Shown here: one piece after another, positions 25,605-35,999 of the stretch | Position numbering within the stretch: the stretch's first letter is position 1 | Layout: the number at the start of each line of letters is the position of its first letter | Origin: Pseudomonas sp. WJP1 | GTDB lineage: Bacteria; Pseudomonadota; Gammaproteobacteria; Pseudomonadales; Pseudomonadaceae | Direction of reading: 5' to 3' | DNA length: 64,000 nt | Assembly: GCF_028471945.1 (NCBI RefSeq) | Contig: NZ_CP110128.1 | Span: forward strand, 5,297,001 to 5,361,000 | Made by a program: the position numbers and the translations under genes | The notes under the pieces: generated by a model | Told to the model about the DNA's origin: nothing | Database searches by the model: none | What the model saw: only the letters and a program-made list of their open reading frames with translations

Positions 25605-26435
25605 TTAGCGGCTACTCACATGCTGCTCGAGGAGGATCCGATTGGAAAGAGAGACTAGCTCACCCTCATCGGTCAGCAATGTAGTTTTAACCGTGCCGAT
25701 CTCTTCGATCTGCCCTTCGACCTCTCCAACTCGCACTTGTTGCCCAACCTGGTACAACTCACGCACATAGATTCCCGCAAGAATCTGACCGGCAATTTCC
25801 CGGCTTCCCAACCCCATGGCCAGCGCAACCGCCAGACCAACGGTAATCAATACGATCACGATCACGTGATTGAGCAGGTCAGTCTTGACCTCCAACTGAC
25901 TGATCGCGACCGAGATACTGATGATGATCACCAGGCCCTGGGCAATTCTCCCAAGCCCCGAAGCGTAGTCCAGGCCTACGCCTTCTGCCGCACCGCGCAC
26001 CAGCCCATTGGCCAATTGTGCCAGCAAGACACCCACCAGCAGCACCAGCGCCGCGCCGAATACTTTCGGCAAATACAACGCAAGCATATCCAGCGTAGCT
26101 GAAACTCGCTCAAGTCCAAGGGATTCTGCGGCAGAAACCAGAAAAATCAGCAGAACGAACCAGTAGACGATTTTACCGATCAGCGTCGAGATAGGGACCT
26201 GCAGTCCGGCGCGGGACAACAACTTGGTCAAGCCGGTACCGCCCATCAGGCGATCCAGACCCAGTTTGGCGAGCAATTTCGACAGCAGGGTGTCCAGCAA
26301 CTTGGCCACGACAAAGCCGAGCAGGAGCACGACCAGTGCGCCAAACAGGTTCGGAATGAAGTTCGCAACCTTGGTCCATAACGCAGTCATTGCAGTGACG
26401 AGGCTCTGTGTCCAGAGATCAAGTTCCATATTCAA
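25605..26435 (-). CDS. cmpX: CmpX, small-conductance mechanosensitive channel family
   Basis: This 276-residue cytoplasmic-membrane protein has about four to five TM segments (FIPNLFGALVVLLLGFVVAKLL, VYWFVLLIFLVSAAESLGLE, AALVLLVGVLLAQLANG, VIVIVLITVGLAVALAMGLG). A short C-terminal beta domain follows (LYQVGQQVRVGEVEGQIEEI), as in MscS-like proteins. Its start overlaps the crfX stop (ATGA), so the two are coupled. It is conserved next to sigX across Pseudomonas, and membrane tension sensing upstream of SigX is a reasonable inference. Confidence 0.92.
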   Translation of the reverse strand: MNMELDLWTQSLVTAMTALWTKVANFIPNLFGALVVLLLGFVVAKLLDTLLSKLLAKLGLDRLMGGTGLTKLLSRAGLQVPISTLIGKIVYWFVLLIFLVSAAESLGLERVSATLDMLALYLPKVFGAALVLLVGVLLAQLANGLVRGAAEGVGLDYASGLGRIAQGLVIIISISVAISQLEVKTDLLNHVIVIVLITVGLAVALAMGLGSREIAGQILAGIYVRELYQVGQQVRVGEVEGQIEEIGTVKTTLLTDEGELVSLSNRILLEQHVSSR

Positions 26436-26680
26436 TCAGCCTTATCAGCGGTGCGAGCGGTAGGTTTACGCAGACGGGAGACCGGCGCGACATGGGCCGA
26501 GCCGTTATTGAGGGCGATCATCAGGGCGGGCAACCAGCGGCCCAGCAGGCTGAACAAATCACCGGCGCCAACCTGGCGATTGGCGGTTTTCAGGACACGT
26601 CCCAGGCACGCATCGTCGTCCCGGGTGGACGGTGATGCCTTGAGCATGTCGCGCAAAGACTGTTCAAACGGATCGTGCAT
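26432..26680 (-). CDS. crfX: CrfX (CfrX), small protein of the cmpX-sigX locus
   Basis: This 82-residue protein begins MHDPFEQSLRDMLKASPSTR. The ATG at 26680 was preferred to a GTG two codons upstream because GAGAGG lies 5 bases before it. It has a central hydrophobic stretch (LFSLLGRWLPALMIALNN) and a basic C-terminus and no known catalytic motif. It overlaps cmpX by 4 bases. The gene is conserved with cmpX-sigX-oprF in the genus; its function is not established. Confidence 0.88.
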   Translation of the reverse strand: MHDPFEQSLRDMLKASPSTRDDDACLGRVLKTANRQVGAGDLFSLLGRWLPALMIALNNGSAHVAPVSRLRKPTARTADKAD

Positions 26681-26743
26681 ACGCACCTCTCGTGATGTCT
26701 GTGAAAGACGCGGTCAAATTTACCCGGGTCACATGGCGCACAT

Positions 26744-27739
26744 TCAAACCCAGCGCAAACGTCGGAATAACCACCACTGCCCGAGCGCCACCGAGATCAT
26801 CAGCAGGCAGGCGACGAGGAAGCCATAGGGGCTTTCTGAAAATGGAATGCCCCCGACGTTGATCCCCAAAAGACCGGTCAAAAAACTCATCGGCAAAAAA
26901 ATCCCGGTGATGATGCCGAAGCGATACATGGTGCGGTTCATGCGCACGCTCAATCGTCGGTCTTCGGTCTCCAGGACCAGCCCCACGCGCTCTCGGGTTA
27001 ATTCCAGCTCTTCGAGATAGCGGGTCAGGCTGTTGTTCAATTCGTTCCAGTAATCCCCGTCGTCCTCGACGAACCAGGGCAATTTGATTCGTGTCAGTTG
27101 ACCAAAAATGTCCCGCTGCGGAGCGAGAAAGCGCTTCAACGCAGCAGCCCGGCGACGGATCTGCAAAACAGCACCGTGCTCAGGAGTATACCGTTCGTCT
27201 GAATCCAGTCTTTCTTCTTCCTCATCGACCACTTCCGAGAGGCAACTGACCAGGTCCTGTACCTTGTTGGTGAGGTACTGGGCCATGTAGAGAATGAGTT
27301 CGGAGGCGGTTTTCGGCCCCTTCCCGGCCTCCAGCTGCACCAGCAGTTCCTCGGTGGCGCGCAACGGACGCAAACGCAGGGAAATCACCCGCTGGGCAGA
27401 GCCGAAGATGCGCACCGACACCATATCCTCAGGCTCGGCACCCGGATTGAGGTTTACCCCGCGCAAAAATAGCAGCAGCTCGCTGTCGGAAAGCTGTAGA
27501 AGACGCGGACGGGTGTTTTCTTCCAGCAAGAGGTCGCAGCTGAACTCACTCAGTCCGCTGGACTTGCGCAGCCAGGTCTGGGTTTGCGGGTGACTGCGAT
27601 CCCAGTGCAGCCACAGGCTTTCGTGGGCCTGCAGCTGCAATTCGTCGAGTTCTGTCCGGGCTATCGAACGCGCACCGCCTTTACCGTCCAGCACCAGGGC
27701 ATGTACCAGCCCCCATTGCGCGTTTTCTTCCTCGAACAT
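26744..27739 (-). CDS. ZntB/CorA-family zinc or divalent cation transporter
   Basis: This 331-residue protein has a large cytoplasmic N-terminal domain rich in helices (LVSCLSEVVDEEEERLDSDE, QLTRIKLPWFVEDDGDYWNE). Two C-terminal TM helices follow (FGIITGIFLPMSFLTGLLGI, YGFLVACLLMISVALGQWWL) with the GxN selectivity motif as GINVGG between them. The PFSESPYGF stretch after it is like ZntB rather than CorA. The start giving MFEEENAQWGLVHAL was chosen because GGAA lies just upstream; two earlier in-frame starts exist. Direction of transport (ZntB is reported as a zinc importer) cannot be read from sequence. Confidence 0.87.
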   Translation of the reverse strand: MFEEENAQWGLVHALVLDGKGGARSIARTELDELQLQAHESLWLHWDRSHPQTQTWLRKSSGLSEFSCDLLLEENTRPRLLQLSDSELLLFLRGVNLNPGAEPEDMVSVRIFGSAQRVISLRLRPLRATEELLVQLEAGKGPKTASELILYMAQYLTNKVQDLVSCLSEVVDEEEERLDSDERYTPEHGAVLQIRRRAAALKRFLAPQRDIFGQLTRIKLPWFVEDDGDYWNELNNSLTRYLEELELTRERVGLVLETEDRRLSVRMNRTMYRFGIITGIFLPMSFLTGLLGINVGGIPFSESPYGFLVACLLMISVALGQWWLFRRLRWV

Positions 27740-27773
27740 CCGCATTCCATTCTTCAAAAAAATCGGCTGAATC

Positions 27774-28265
27774 TTACTCAGGCATCTTCAGTGGGCTCGG
27801 CGAGACGATCACGCCGTTGTTGTCCGCATAAATGTAATGGCCGGGATGAAAGGTCACGCCGGCGAAGGTCACCGCAACATTCAGGTCGCCGATTCCGCGC
27901 TTGTCGGTTTTCATCGGGTGGCTGGCCAATGCCTGAACCCCCAGGTCGGTTTGCGCGATGACGTCGACGTCACGGATGCAACCGTAGATCACCAGCCCTT
28001 CCCAGCCGTTTTTTGCGGCTTTCTCGGCGATCATATCGCCCAGCAACGCCCGGCGCAGGGAGCCACCACCATCGACTACCAATACCTTGCCATTACCCTT
28101 GAGCTCGGCTTGCTCCTTGACCAGCGAGTTGTCTTCGAAGCACTTGATGGTCACGATCTCGCCGCCGAAGGAGTCCCGGCCACCGAAATTGCTGAACATC
28201 GGTTCCAGCACCTGCACCAGTTCCGGGTAGGCGTCGCACAGGTCAGGGGTGAGGTAATGGTTCAT
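27774..28265 (-). CDS. rraA: Ribonuclease E activity regulator RraA
   Basis: This 163-residue protein ([20 protein letters not shown]) has the RraA core [21 protein letters not shown] and [12 protein letters not shown]. In E. coli RraA binds and inhibits RNase E. Related proteins can be 4-hydroxy-4-methyl-2-oxoglutarate aldolases, and residues resembling the aldolase metal site (GCIRD) are visible, so an enzymatic role cannot be excluded. A good AGGAG ribosome binding site precedes the ATG. It lies upstream of the ZntB-type gene on the same strand, 35 bases away. Confidence 0.92.
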   Translation of the reverse strand: MNHYLTPDLCDAYPELVQVLEPMFSNFGGRDSFGGEIVTIKCFEDNSLVKEQAELKGNGKVLVVDGGGSLRRALLGDMIAEKAAKNGWEGLVIYGCIRDVDVIAQTDLGVQALASHPMKTDKRGIGDLNVAVTFAGVTFHPGHYIYADNNGVIVSPSPLKMPE

Positions 28266-28402
28266 CGAGAAACTCCTGTAAAGAGGAAGAAAGCACGAAC
28301 ATCACTACTGATTCAGTCACGGAAAATGACCAGAACAGCTCAATGCGTCATATCTTAGCCGCAACCCGACCAGAGCGAAATGCCCTTGATAGAGCGTCCA
28401 GC

Positions 28403-29392
28403 TTAGATCGCCGCGGCCAAATCCGCTTGATCACCGAGCAACGGCGTTTGCTGATCCACCAGCCAGCGAGCGACCAACGGCCAGACTTCAGCCTGGGCGG
28501 CTTTGCTGACCAACATTTCCACATGACCGAAATTATCGGTAAAACCCTGCTCGCGCCCCAGGTTGATGAATTGCTTGTGCTCGGAACCCAGCTGGTCGAA
28601 CAACTTGCGACAAGCCCAGGCCGGGTCCTGATGATCGCCCGCGGCGCTCACCGCCAGCGCCGGCATCCCGACCTCGGCAAGGCCCGCCCACCAGTCCTTG
28701 TCGGCATCGCCAAAGCGTCCGAACAGACCGTACCAGCGCATGCTTTCCAGGGCCAAGCCAATCGGCTCGTCCTCCGGGCCACGCTTGAGCCGTGAACCGG
28801 ACAGCTGGGCAAAGCGCTTGAGGATGAAACGACCGCTCCACTCCACCGGTGGAATCTTCAGCGGCCAGTAGGTGCGGCTGACTTGCGTGCCAAAAAACGC
28901 CGCGGACGCGACCACGGGCTCGCCAATGTATTGGCCGCCCAACGCCGCCGCCAGGGTGATGCCGCCCAGCGAATGGCCGATCCAGTGCGGGACTTGGCCG
29001 CTTTGCTCGCGCACGAACGCGCCAATGGCTGGCAGATCGTAACGCGCGTAGTCGGCAACACGATTCTTGCGATAGTTCTGGTTGCGCCGGGACAAGCCGT
29101 GACCGCGCATTTCCGCGATCCAGACATCGAACCCCAGGCGCGTCAGATAGGCCCCCAGGCCCAGCCCCTTGGGGGAGAACCAGAAACGCCGATTGGAAAA
29201 ACTGCCGTGCAACAGGATCACCGGCACGCCACGGGAGGCCGACTCATCGGCCATGCCAAGGCGCGTCACCGCCAATTCTACGGTGCCGTCGGGGCTGTTA
29301 CCGGGCTTCAACCGGTAGACATCTTCGCTCAGATCACCGCGCCGCTCGGCGCTGATCAGGGCGACAGGAAACAGGTTGCTGCTGCTTTGCAT
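28403..29392 (-). CDS. Alpha/beta hydrolase
   Basis: This 329-residue protein begins MQSSSNLFPVALISAERRGD; AAGAGATT precedes the ATG and the upstream extension was not used. The alpha/beta hydrolase fold is shown by PVILLHGSFSNRRFW (oxyanion region), HWIGHSLGGITLAAAL (nucleophile Ser elbow) and a likely catalytic His in NFGHVEML near the C-terminus. No signal peptide is evident. Substrate is unknown. It ends beyond ppsA on the same strand, separated by a REP pair, and the gene is a regular neighbour of ppsA in pseudomonads. Confidence 0.88.
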   Translation of the reverse strand: MQSSSNLFPVALISAERRGDLSEDVYRLKPGNSPDGTVELAVTRLGMADESASRGVPVILLHGSFSNRRFWFSPKGLGLGAYLTRLGFDVWIAEMRGHGLSRRNQNYRKNRVADYARYDLPAIGAFVREQSGQVPHWIGHSLGGITLAAALGGQYIGEPVVASAAFFGTQVSRTYWPLKIPPVEWSGRFILKRFAQLSGSRLKRGPEDEPIGLALESMRWYGLFGRFGDADKDWWAGLAEVGMPALAVSAAGDHQDPAWACRKLFDQLGSEHKQFINLGREQGFTDNFGHVEMLVSKAAQAEVWPLVARWLVDQQTPLLGDQADLAAAI

Positions 29393-29467
29393 AATCTCTT
29401 GCACAAAAAAGGGCGGCATCCGAAGGAGCCCGCCCTGCTTGAATCTCCAAGAACAGCCGCTCCATCC

Positions 29468-29570
29468 CTGTAGGAGCGAGCATGCTCGCGAAAAACTTCT
29501 AGACACCACGTTCATCCAGGACAAACGCGTTATCGTTGACGTCCATCGCGAGCAGGCTCGCTCCTACAGG
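29468..29570. repeat. REP pair between ppsA and the hydrolase gene
   Basis: CTGTAGGAGCGAGCATGCTC on the left and the inverse ATCGCGAGCAGGCTCGCTCC on the right flank a unique spacer. Confidence 0.8.
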
Positions 29571-29592
29571 GAGGAGCGGCCCGTTCACACCA

Positions 29593-31968
29593 TCAAGCCG
29601 AAGCTTGACCTTCCGCCAGGAAGAACCAGGTTTCCAGTACGGAATCGGGGTTCAACGAAACGCTTTCGATGCCCTGCTCCATCAGCCACTTGGCCAGGTC
29701 CGGGTGGTCCGAAGGGCCCTGACCGCAAATGCCGATGTACTTGCCAGCCTTGTTACAGGCGGCAATGGCGTTGGCCAGCAGCTTCTTGACCGCAGGATTT
29801 CGCTCGTCGAACAGGTGCGCGATGATCCCGGAGTCACGGTCCAGGCCCAGGGTGAGCTGGGTCAGGTCGTTGGAACCGATGGAGAAACCGTCGAAGAATT
29901 CGAGGAATTCTTCCGCCAGGATCGCGTTGGACGGCAGTTCGCACATCATGATGACGCGCAGGCCGTTGTCGCCACGGGCCAAGCCGTTTTCGGCCAGCAG
30001 GTCCACCACCTGGCTCGCTTCGCCCAGGGTACGGACGAACGGCACCATGATTTCAACGTTGGTCAGGCCCATCTCGTTGCGCACGCGCTTGAGAGCACGG
30101 CACTCGAGCTCGAAGCAGTCGCGGAACGACTCGCTGATGTAACGCGAGGCGCCACGGAAGCCCAGCATCGGGTTCTCTTCTTCCGGCTCGTAGAGCTTGC
30201 CGCCGATCAGGTTGGCGTATTCGTTGGACTTGAAGTCCGACAGACGCACGATGACCTTTTTCGGATAGAACGCAGCCGCCAGGGTGCTGATGCCTTCGAC
30301 CAGTTTCTCGACGTAGAAGCCGACCGGGTCGTTGTAGCCGGCAATGCGCTTGTCGACGCTTTCCTTGATGTCCTGCGGCAGGCCGTCGTAATTCAGCAGC
30401 GCTTTAGGGTGCACGCCGATCATGCGGTTGATGATGAACTCCAGGCGGGCCAGGCCCACACCGGCGTTCGGCAGCTGTGCGAAGTCGAAGGCGCGGTCCG
30501 GGTTGCCGACGTTCATCATGATCTTGAACGGCAGCTCCGGCATGGCGTCTACGGAGTTCTTCTTGATGTCGAAGCCCAGTTCGCCTTCGAAGATGAAACC
30601 GGTGTCGCCTTCAGCGCAGGAAACGGTCACGCCCTGGCCGTCTTTCAACAGCTGGGTGGCATTGCCGCAACCGACCACGGCCGGGATGCCCAGCTCACGG
30701 GCGATGATCGCCGCGTGGCAGGTACGGCCGCCACGGTTGGTGACGATGGCGCTGGCGCGCTTCATGACCGGTTCCCAGTCCGGGTCGGTCATGTCGGAGA
30801 CCAGTACGTCGCCTGGCTGGACCTTGTCCATCTCGGACACGTCCTTGATGATGCGCACCTTGCCGGCGCCGATGCGCTGGCCGATGGCACGACCTTCGAC
30901 CAGCACGGTGCCGGTTTCCTTCAACAGGTACCGTTCCATGACGTTGGCCTGGGTGCGGCTCTTCACGGTTTCCGGACGGGCCTGCACGATGTACAGCTTG
31001 CCGTCGTCACCGTCCTTGGCCCACTCGATGTCCATCGGGCACTGGTAGTGCTTCTCGATGATCATCGCCTGCTTGGCCAGCTCGCTGACTTCGGCGTCGG
31101 TCAGGCAGAAACGCGCACGTTCGGCCTTGTCGACGTCGACGGTCTTGACCGAACGACCGGCCTTGGCCTCGTCGCCGTAGATCATCTTGATGGCCTTGCT
31201 GCCCAGGTTGCGGCGCAGGATCGCCGGGCGACCGGCGGCCAGCGTGCCTTTGTGGACGTAGAATTCATCCGGGTTCACCGCGCCTTGTACGACGGTTTCA
31301 CCCAGGCCGTAGGCGCCGGTGATGAACACCACGTCACGGAAGCCCGATTCGGTATCGAGGGTGAACATAACGCCAGCGGTGCCGGTTTCGGAGCGGACCA
31401 TGCGCTGTACGCCGGCCGACAGGGCTACCAACTTGTGGTCGAAGCCCTGGTGCACGCGATAGGAAATCGCGCGATCGTTGAAAAGGGAGGCAAACACTTC
31501 CTTGGCGGCGCGAATGACGTTTTCGACACCACGGATGTTCAGGAAGGTTTCCTGCTGACCGGCGAAGGACGCATCGGGCAAGTCTTCGGCGGTAGCGGAA
31601 GAACGCACGGCCACGGCCACGTCGGGGTTACCGGCGGACAGCGCGGCGAACGCGGTGCGGATCTCGGTGTTCAGTTTTTCCGGGAACTCGGCTTCCATGA
31701 TCCATTGGCGGATCTGGGCGCCGGTCTTGGCCAGGGCATTCACGTCGTCGACGTCCAGGGCATCCAGGGCGTCATGAATCTGCTGGTTCAGGCCGCTCAG
31801 TTCCAGGAAATCACGATATGCCTGAGCGGTCGTGGCGAAGCCACCGGGTACCGATACACCGGCACCCGCAAGATTGCTGATCATCTCGCCCAGGGATGCG
31901 TTCTTGCCCCCCACATGCTCAACATCGTGTTTGCCGAGCTTATCGAGGGAAACTACGTACTCTACCAA
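29593..31968 (-). CDS. ppsA: Phosphoenolpyruvate synthase
   Basis: This enzyme converts pyruvate, ATP and water to PEP, AMP and phosphate for gluconeogenesis. The 791-residue product has the family order. The N-terminal ATP-binding domain carries [12 protein letters not shown]. The phosphohistidine swivel domain has [20 protein letters not shown], with the catalytic His in TCHA. The C-terminal PEP-binding barrel has [19 protein letters not shown] and [12 protein letters not shown]. It is divergent from ppsR, which encodes its regulatory kinase/phosphorylase, with about 175 bases of shared promoter region. Confidence 0.97.
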   Translation of the reverse strand: MVEYVVSLDKLGKHDVEHVGGKNASLGEMISNLAGAGVSVPGGFATTAQAYRDFLELSGLNQQIHDALDALDVDDVNALAKTGAQIRQWIMEAEFPEKLNTEIRTAFAALSAGNPDVAVAVRSSATAEDLPDASFAGQQETFLNIRGVENVIRAAKEVFASLFNDRAISYRVHQGFDHKLVALSAGVQRMVRSETGTAGVMFTLDTESGFRDVVFITGAYGLGETVVQGAVNPDEFYVHKGTLAAGRPAILRRNLGSKAIKMIYGDEAKAGRSVKTVDVDKAERARFCLTDAEVSELAKQAMIIEKHYQCPMDIEWAKDGDDGKLYIVQARPETVKSRTQANVMERYLLKETGTVLVEGRAIGQRIGAGKVRIIKDVSEMDKVQPGDVLVSDMTDPDWEPVMKRASAIVTNRGGRTCHAAIIARELGIPAVVGCGNATQLLKDGQGVTVSCAEGDTGFIFEGELGFDIKKNSVDAMPELPFKIMMNVGNPDRAFDFAQLPNAGVGLARLEFIINRMIGVHPKALLNYDGLPQDIKESVDKRIAGYNDPVGFYVEKLVEGISTLAAAFYPKKVIVRLSDFKSNEYANLIGGKLYEPEEENPMLGFRGASRYISESFRDCFELECRALKRVRNEMGLTNVEIMVPFVRTLGEASQVVDLLAENGLARGDNGLRVIMMCELPSNAILAEEFLEFFDGFSIGSNDLTQLTLGLDRDSGIIAHLFDERNPAVKKLLANAIAACNKAGKYIGICGQGPSDHPDLAKWLMEQGIESVSLNPDSVLETWFFLAEGQASA

Positions 31969-32142
31969 GGTGATCTCTCCACTAACTGTGTTGGAAAAGC
32001 TCAGAAGCCGGCTGCTCGGGGGAGCGTTTGCCAGCTGTATGGCCTGGACCTGGAAAATAAGTGAGAATGCGGGCCATTGGCGGCCGGCAAATCGCGCCTA
32101 TCATATCCAAGAATCGTCACTAGCTTAAGGCCCAAGGTGCAA

Positions 32143-32961
32143 ATGAAACGATCTGCTTTCTTTATCTCCGATGGCACCGGCATTACCGCCGAAACCCTCG
32201 GCCAAAGCCTTTTGGCGCAGTTCGAAAACATTACCTTCAGCAAATTCACGCGGCCGTACATCGACAGCGTGGATAAAGCGCGGGCCATGGTACAACAAAT
32301 CAACAAAGCCGCCGAAACCGACGGCTTCCGTCCGATTATCTTCGATACCATCGTCAATCAGGACATTCGTGAGATCCTCGCGACTTCCAATGGTTTCATG
32401 ATCGACATTTTCTCGACCTTCCTGGCGCCACTTGAACAGGAACTGACCGAGCATTCCTCCTATACCGTGGGCAAATCCCACTCCATCGGTGCCAACACCA
32501 ATTACATGGAGCGTATCGAGGCGGTGAACTTCGCCCTCGACAACGACGACGGTGCCCGCACGCATTATTACGACAAGGCCGACCTGATCCTGGTGGGCGT
32601 ATCGCGCTGCGGCAAGACCCCGACCTGCCTGTACATGGCCATGCAATTCGGCATCCGCGCGGCCAACTACCCGCTGACCGAAGACGACATGGAGCGCCTG
32701 CAACTGCCCAGCGCCCTGCGCGCCCACCAGCACAAGCTGTTCGGCCTGACCATCGACCCGGACCGCCTCACCGCGATTCGCAACGAGCGTAAGCCCAACA
32801 GCCGCTATTCGAGCTACGCCCAGTGCGAATTCGAAGTGCGCGAGGTGGAAAACCTGTTTCGCCGCGAGAACATTCCGAATATCAACTCCACGCATTTTTC
32901 GGTGGAAGAGATTTCCGCGAAAATCCTGGTGGAGAAAGGTGTGGAGCGGCGCTTCAAATAA
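32143..32961 (+). CDS. ppsR: PEP synthase regulatory protein (kinase/pyrophosphorylase)
   Basis: This 272-residue DUF299-family protein inactivates PEP synthase by ADP-dependent threonine phosphorylation and restores it by phosphate-dependent dephosphorylation. The start [18 protein letters not shown] is at the ATG after AAGGTGCAA. The nucleotide-binding P-loop is [18 protein letters not shown]. The target threonine should lie next to the phosphohistidine in PpsA (GGRTCHA), which is present. Divergent pairing with ppsA is the common gamma-proteobacterial arrangement. Confidence 0.95.
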   Translation: MKRSAFFISDGTGITAETLGQSLLAQFENITFSKFTRPYIDSVDKARAMVQQINKAAETDGFRPIIFDTIVNQDIREILATSNGFMIDIFSTFLAPLEQELTEHSSYTVGKSHSIGANTNYMERIEAVNFALDNDDGARTHYYDKADLILVGVSRCGKTPTCLYMAMQFGIRAANYPLTEDDMERLQLPSALRAHQHKLFGLTIDPDRLTAIRNERKPNSRYSSYAQCEFEVREVENLFRRENIPNINSTHFSVEEISAKILVEKGVERRFK

Positions 32962-32984
32962 ATCTCTATCGCCTGTTCCGGCCT

Positions 32985-33060
32985 CATCGCCAGCAGGCTG
33001 GCTCCCACAGTTGATTTGTGTTCACCGCATATCCCCTGTGGGAGCCAGCCTGCTGGCGAT
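32985..33060. repeat. REP doublet between ppsR and prpD
   Basis: ATCGCCAGCAGGCTGGCTCC and the inverse GGAGCCAGCCTGCTGGCGAT lie between convergent genes. This is the CCAGCCTGCTGGCG subtype with perfect long arms. Confidence 0.85.
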
Positions 33061-33079
33061 TGAACGATAACGCGGTCTC

Positions 33080-34564
33080 CTAGATAACAAACAAATCCAC
33101 AAACCGATTAACAGGCGTCGCTTCAAGCGCTGCCTGGTCCTTGCACAACGCAAAAATCTCCTCGCTACGCTGCCCGGTAAATCGTGTCAGCAGGTTCGCC
33201 CTGAACTTGTCCTCCAACAATGGGATACCCTCGGCACGGCGCCGACGGTGACCAATCGGGTACTCCACAATCGCGTTCCCGGTGCTGGTGCCGTCCTTGA
33301 AAAACACCTGGATGGCATTGGCGATCGAGCGCTTGTCGGCTTCCAGGTATTCACGGGTGTAATCCGGGTTTTCGACGATGACCATCTTGTCGCGCAGCAC
33401 ATCGATGATCGGATGCGCCTTGTGAAAATCATCTTCGTAGTACTCGGCCACCAGATTACCGAAGGCCAGTGGCACCGCCGTCATGTACTGGATGCAGTGA
33501 TCGCGGTCGGCGGCATTGGCCAGCGGGCCGACCTTGGAAATGATGCGGATCGCCGATTGATGAGTGGTGATGACGATCCGATCGATCTCGTGCAGGCGGT
33601 TGCGCACTTGCGGGTGCAGGGCCACCGCCGCTTCACAGGCGGTTTGCGCGTGGAATTCGGCGGGAAAACTGATCTTGAACAGCACGTTTTCCATCACATA
33701 ACTGCCGTATGGCCGCGAGAAGCTGAACTGGCGCCTGTCTTGCGGCTTGAGCGCCAGGTCGTTGTTGGTGTGGCTGAACAGCACGTCGTAAAAGCCCCAT
33801 TGCTTGGCACTCAACACCCCGGGAATGCCCATCTCGCCGCGCATGGCGATGTCCGCCAGGCGCACACCACGACTGGAGGCGTCGCCCGCCGCCCAGGACT
33901 TTCGCGACCCGGCATTCGGCGCATGGCGGTAGGTGCGCAATGCCTGGCCATCGGCAAAAGCGTGGGACAACGCCGAGAGCATCTGCTCACGATTGGCGCC
34001 CATGAGCTTGGCGGTGACCGCGGTCGAGGCGACTTTCACCAGGATGACGTGATCGAGGCCGACGCGGTTGAACGAGTTTTCCAGCGCGATCACGCCCTGG
34101 ATTTCGTGGGCCATGATCATCGCTTCGAGCACCGTACGAACCGTCAGCGGCGCCTCGCCATTGGCCAGGCGCTTTTGCGACAGGTGGTCAGCCACCGCCA
34201 GAATGCCGCCAAGGTTATCCGACGGATGGCCCCACTCGGCGGCGAGCCAGGTGTCGTTGTAGTCGAGCCAGCGCACGATGCAACCGATGTCCCACGCGGC
34301 CTTGACCGGATCGAGTCGATAACTGGTGCCGGGGACCCGGGCGCCGAATGGCACGACGGTGCCTTCAACCACAGGCCCGAGGTGCTTGGTGCATTCGGGA
34401 AAACGCAGGGCCAGCAGGCCGCAGCCCAAGGTATCGATCAGGCAGTTGCGCGCGGTATTTAGCGCCTCTTCGGATTCGATCCTGTAATTGAGGACGTAGT
34501 CGGCAATGTCCTGCAGGACCTGGTCGTAGTCGGGGCGGTTGTTGAGGTCGACGTTGGCGCTCAT
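33080..34564 (-). CDS. prpD: 2-methylcitrate dehydratase PrpD
   Basis: This 494-residue MmgE/PrpD-family enzyme, at the end of the propionate operon, dehydrates 2-methylcitrate in the 2-methylcitrate cycle. The start is [20 protein letters not shown]. Conserved stretches include [40 protein letters not shown] and [20 protein letters not shown]. In operons that also encode AcnD and PrpF the dehydration is carried out by AcnD, so PrpD may be partly redundant here. A REP pair separates it from prpF. Confidence 0.95.
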   Translation of the reverse strand: MSANVDLNNRPDYDQVLQDIADYVLNYRIESEEALNTARNCLIDTLGCGLLALRFPECTKHLGPVVEGTVVPFGARVPGTSYRLDPVKAAWDIGCIVRWLDYNDTWLAAEWGHPSDNLGGILAVADHLSQKRLANGEAPLTVRTVLEAMIMAHEIQGVIALENSFNRVGLDHVILVKVASTAVTAKLMGANREQMLSALSHAFADGQALRTYRHAPNAGSRKSWAAGDASSRGVRLADIAMRGEMGIPGVLSAKQWGFYDVLFSHTNNDLALKPQDRRQFSFSRPYGSYVMENVLFKISFPAEFHAQTACEAAVALHPQVRNRLHEIDRIVITTHQSAIRIISKVGPLANAADRDHCIQYMTAVPLAFGNLVAEYYEDDFHKAHPIIDVLRDKMVIVENPDYTREYLEADKRSIANAIQVFFKDGTSTGNAIVEYPIGHRRRRAEGIPLLEDKFRANLLTRFTGQRSEEIFALCKDQAALEATPVNRFVDLFVI

Positions 34565-34655
34565 GTTCGATTCACTCTGCGGTGGTTCGTTGATGGGACC
34601 TCGGTACAGGGCAATCTCGGCGGGTGACTACGTTCTTATTTTGTAATGCGATCCC

Positions 34656-34743
34656 CTGTAGGAGCCAGGCTTGCCGGCGATAGCGATTTCAATGACGCCA
34701 TCGCCGGCAAGTCGGATCGCCGCACCGCTGGCTCCTACAGGGG
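34656..34743. repeat. REP pair inside the prp operon (prpF-prpD spacer)
   Basis: CTGTAGGAGCCAGGCTTGCC on the left and a longer-loop inverse on the right (GCCGGCAAGTCGGATCGCCG then CTGGCTCCTACAG). The right copy carries the same extra GGATCGCCGC segment seen in the two tandem arrays. Confidence 0.75.
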
Positions 34744-34752
34744 CGGTGTCGC

Positions 34753-35943
34753 TTAGAACGAATCGCCCGGCACGCGGACGAAACCTTCCATCAACACCCG
34801 TGCACTGCGGCTCATGATGGCCTTGTTCACGGTCCATTCACCGTTCACCTGGCTGGCTTCAGCGCCAACGCGCAAGGTGCCGGACGGGTGACCGAAGCGC
34901 ACCGCGTTGCGTTCAACACCGCCCGCCGCGAGGTTCACCAGAGTCCCGGAAATCGCCGCAGCAGTGCCGATGGCGACTGCCGCCGTGCCCATCATCGCGT
35001 GGTGCAGCTTGCCCATGGACAGCGCGCGCACCAGCAGGTCGACATCGCCCGCCGCCACCGCTTTGCCGCTGGACGACACGTAGTCCGAAGGCTTGGCGAC
35101 GAACGCCACCTTCGGCGTGTGCTGTCGCTTGGCCGCTTCGTCGATGTTGGAAATCAGGCCCATGTGCAGAGCGCCGTAGGCACGGATGGTTTCGAACATC
35201 TGCAGTGCTTTCGGATCGCCGTTGATCGCGCCTTGCAGCTCGGTGCCCTTGTAGCCGATGTCTTCGGCATTGACGAAGATGGTCGGGATGCCGGCGTTGA
35301 TCATGGTTGCCTTGAAGGTCCCGACGCCGGGCACTTCCAGGTCATCCACGAGGTTGCCGGTAGGGAACATCGAACCGCCACCGCCCTCCTCTTCCGCTGC
35401 CGGATCGAGGAATTCGACCTGCACTTCCGCCGCCGGGAAGGTCACGCCGTCGAGTTCGAAATCACCGGTTTCCTGCACTTCGCCGTTGGTGATCGGCACG
35501 TGGGCGATGATGGTCTTGCCGATGTTGGCCTGCCATACGCGCACCACGGCGATGCCGTTGTGCGGGATGCGGCTGGCGTCCACCAGGCCGTTGCTGATGG
35601 CGAACGAGCCGACTGCCGCGGTCAGGTTGCCGCAGTTGCCGCTCCAGTCGACGAATGGCTTGTCGATCGACACCTGGCCGAACAGGTAATCGACGTCGTG
35701 ATCGGCCTTGATGCTTTTCGACAGGATCACGGTTTTGCTGGTGCTGGACGTCGCGCCGCCCATGCCGTCGATTTGCTTGTCGTAGGGGTCGGGGCTGCCG
35801 ATCACGCGCAGCAACAGGGCGTCGCGGGCCGGGCCTGGTACCTGCGCTACTTCTGGCAGGTCTTTCAGGCTGAAGAACACGCCTTTGCTGGTGCCGCCGC
35901 GCATGTAGGTAGCGGGAATCTTGATTTGCGGTGCGTGAGACAT
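34753..35943 (-). CDS. prpF: AcnD accessory protein / aconitate isomerase family PrpF
   Basis: This 396-residue PrpF-family protein (MSHAPQIKIPATYMRGGTSK) has a diaminopimelate-epimerase-like fold. Family stretches visible are DALLLRVIGSPDPYDKQIDG, VDWSGNCGNLTAAVG and GHPSGTLRVGAE. In the AcnD/PrpF form of the methylcitrate cycle it isomerises the trans/cis 2-methylaconitate made by AcnD. It lies 56 bases after acnD in the operon order prpB-prpC-acnD-prpF-prpD. Confidence 0.95.
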   Translation of the reverse strand: MSHAPQIKIPATYMRGGTSKGVFFSLKDLPEVAQVPGPARDALLLRVIGSPDPYDKQIDGMGGATSSTSKTVILSKSIKADHDVDYLFGQVSIDKPFVDWSGNCGNLTAAVGSFAISNGLVDASRIPHNGIAVVRVWQANIGKTIIAHVPITNGEVQETGDFELDGVTFPAAEVQVEFLDPAAEEEGGGGSMFPTGNLVDDLEVPGVGTFKATMINAGIPTIFVNAEDIGYKGTELQGAINGDPKALQMFETIRAYGALHMGLISNIDEAAKRQHTPKVAFVAKPSDYVSSSGKAVAAGDVDLLVRALSMGKLHHAMMGTAAVAIGTAAAISGTLVNLAAGGVERNAVRFGHPSGTLRVGAEASQVNGEWTVNKAIMSRSARVLMEGFVRVPGDSF

Positions 35944-35999
35944 GAATGCTCCTTCAAAACGGACACGGGACTCAAAGTCCCGTGTCCGTGCTGCGTGTG

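Noticed and set aside
29536..32064. 842-codon open frame on the plus strand opposite ppsA
   Set aside because: Shadow of ppsA in high-GC DNA. The translation shows no family motifs, while the minus-strand PEP synthase is complete.
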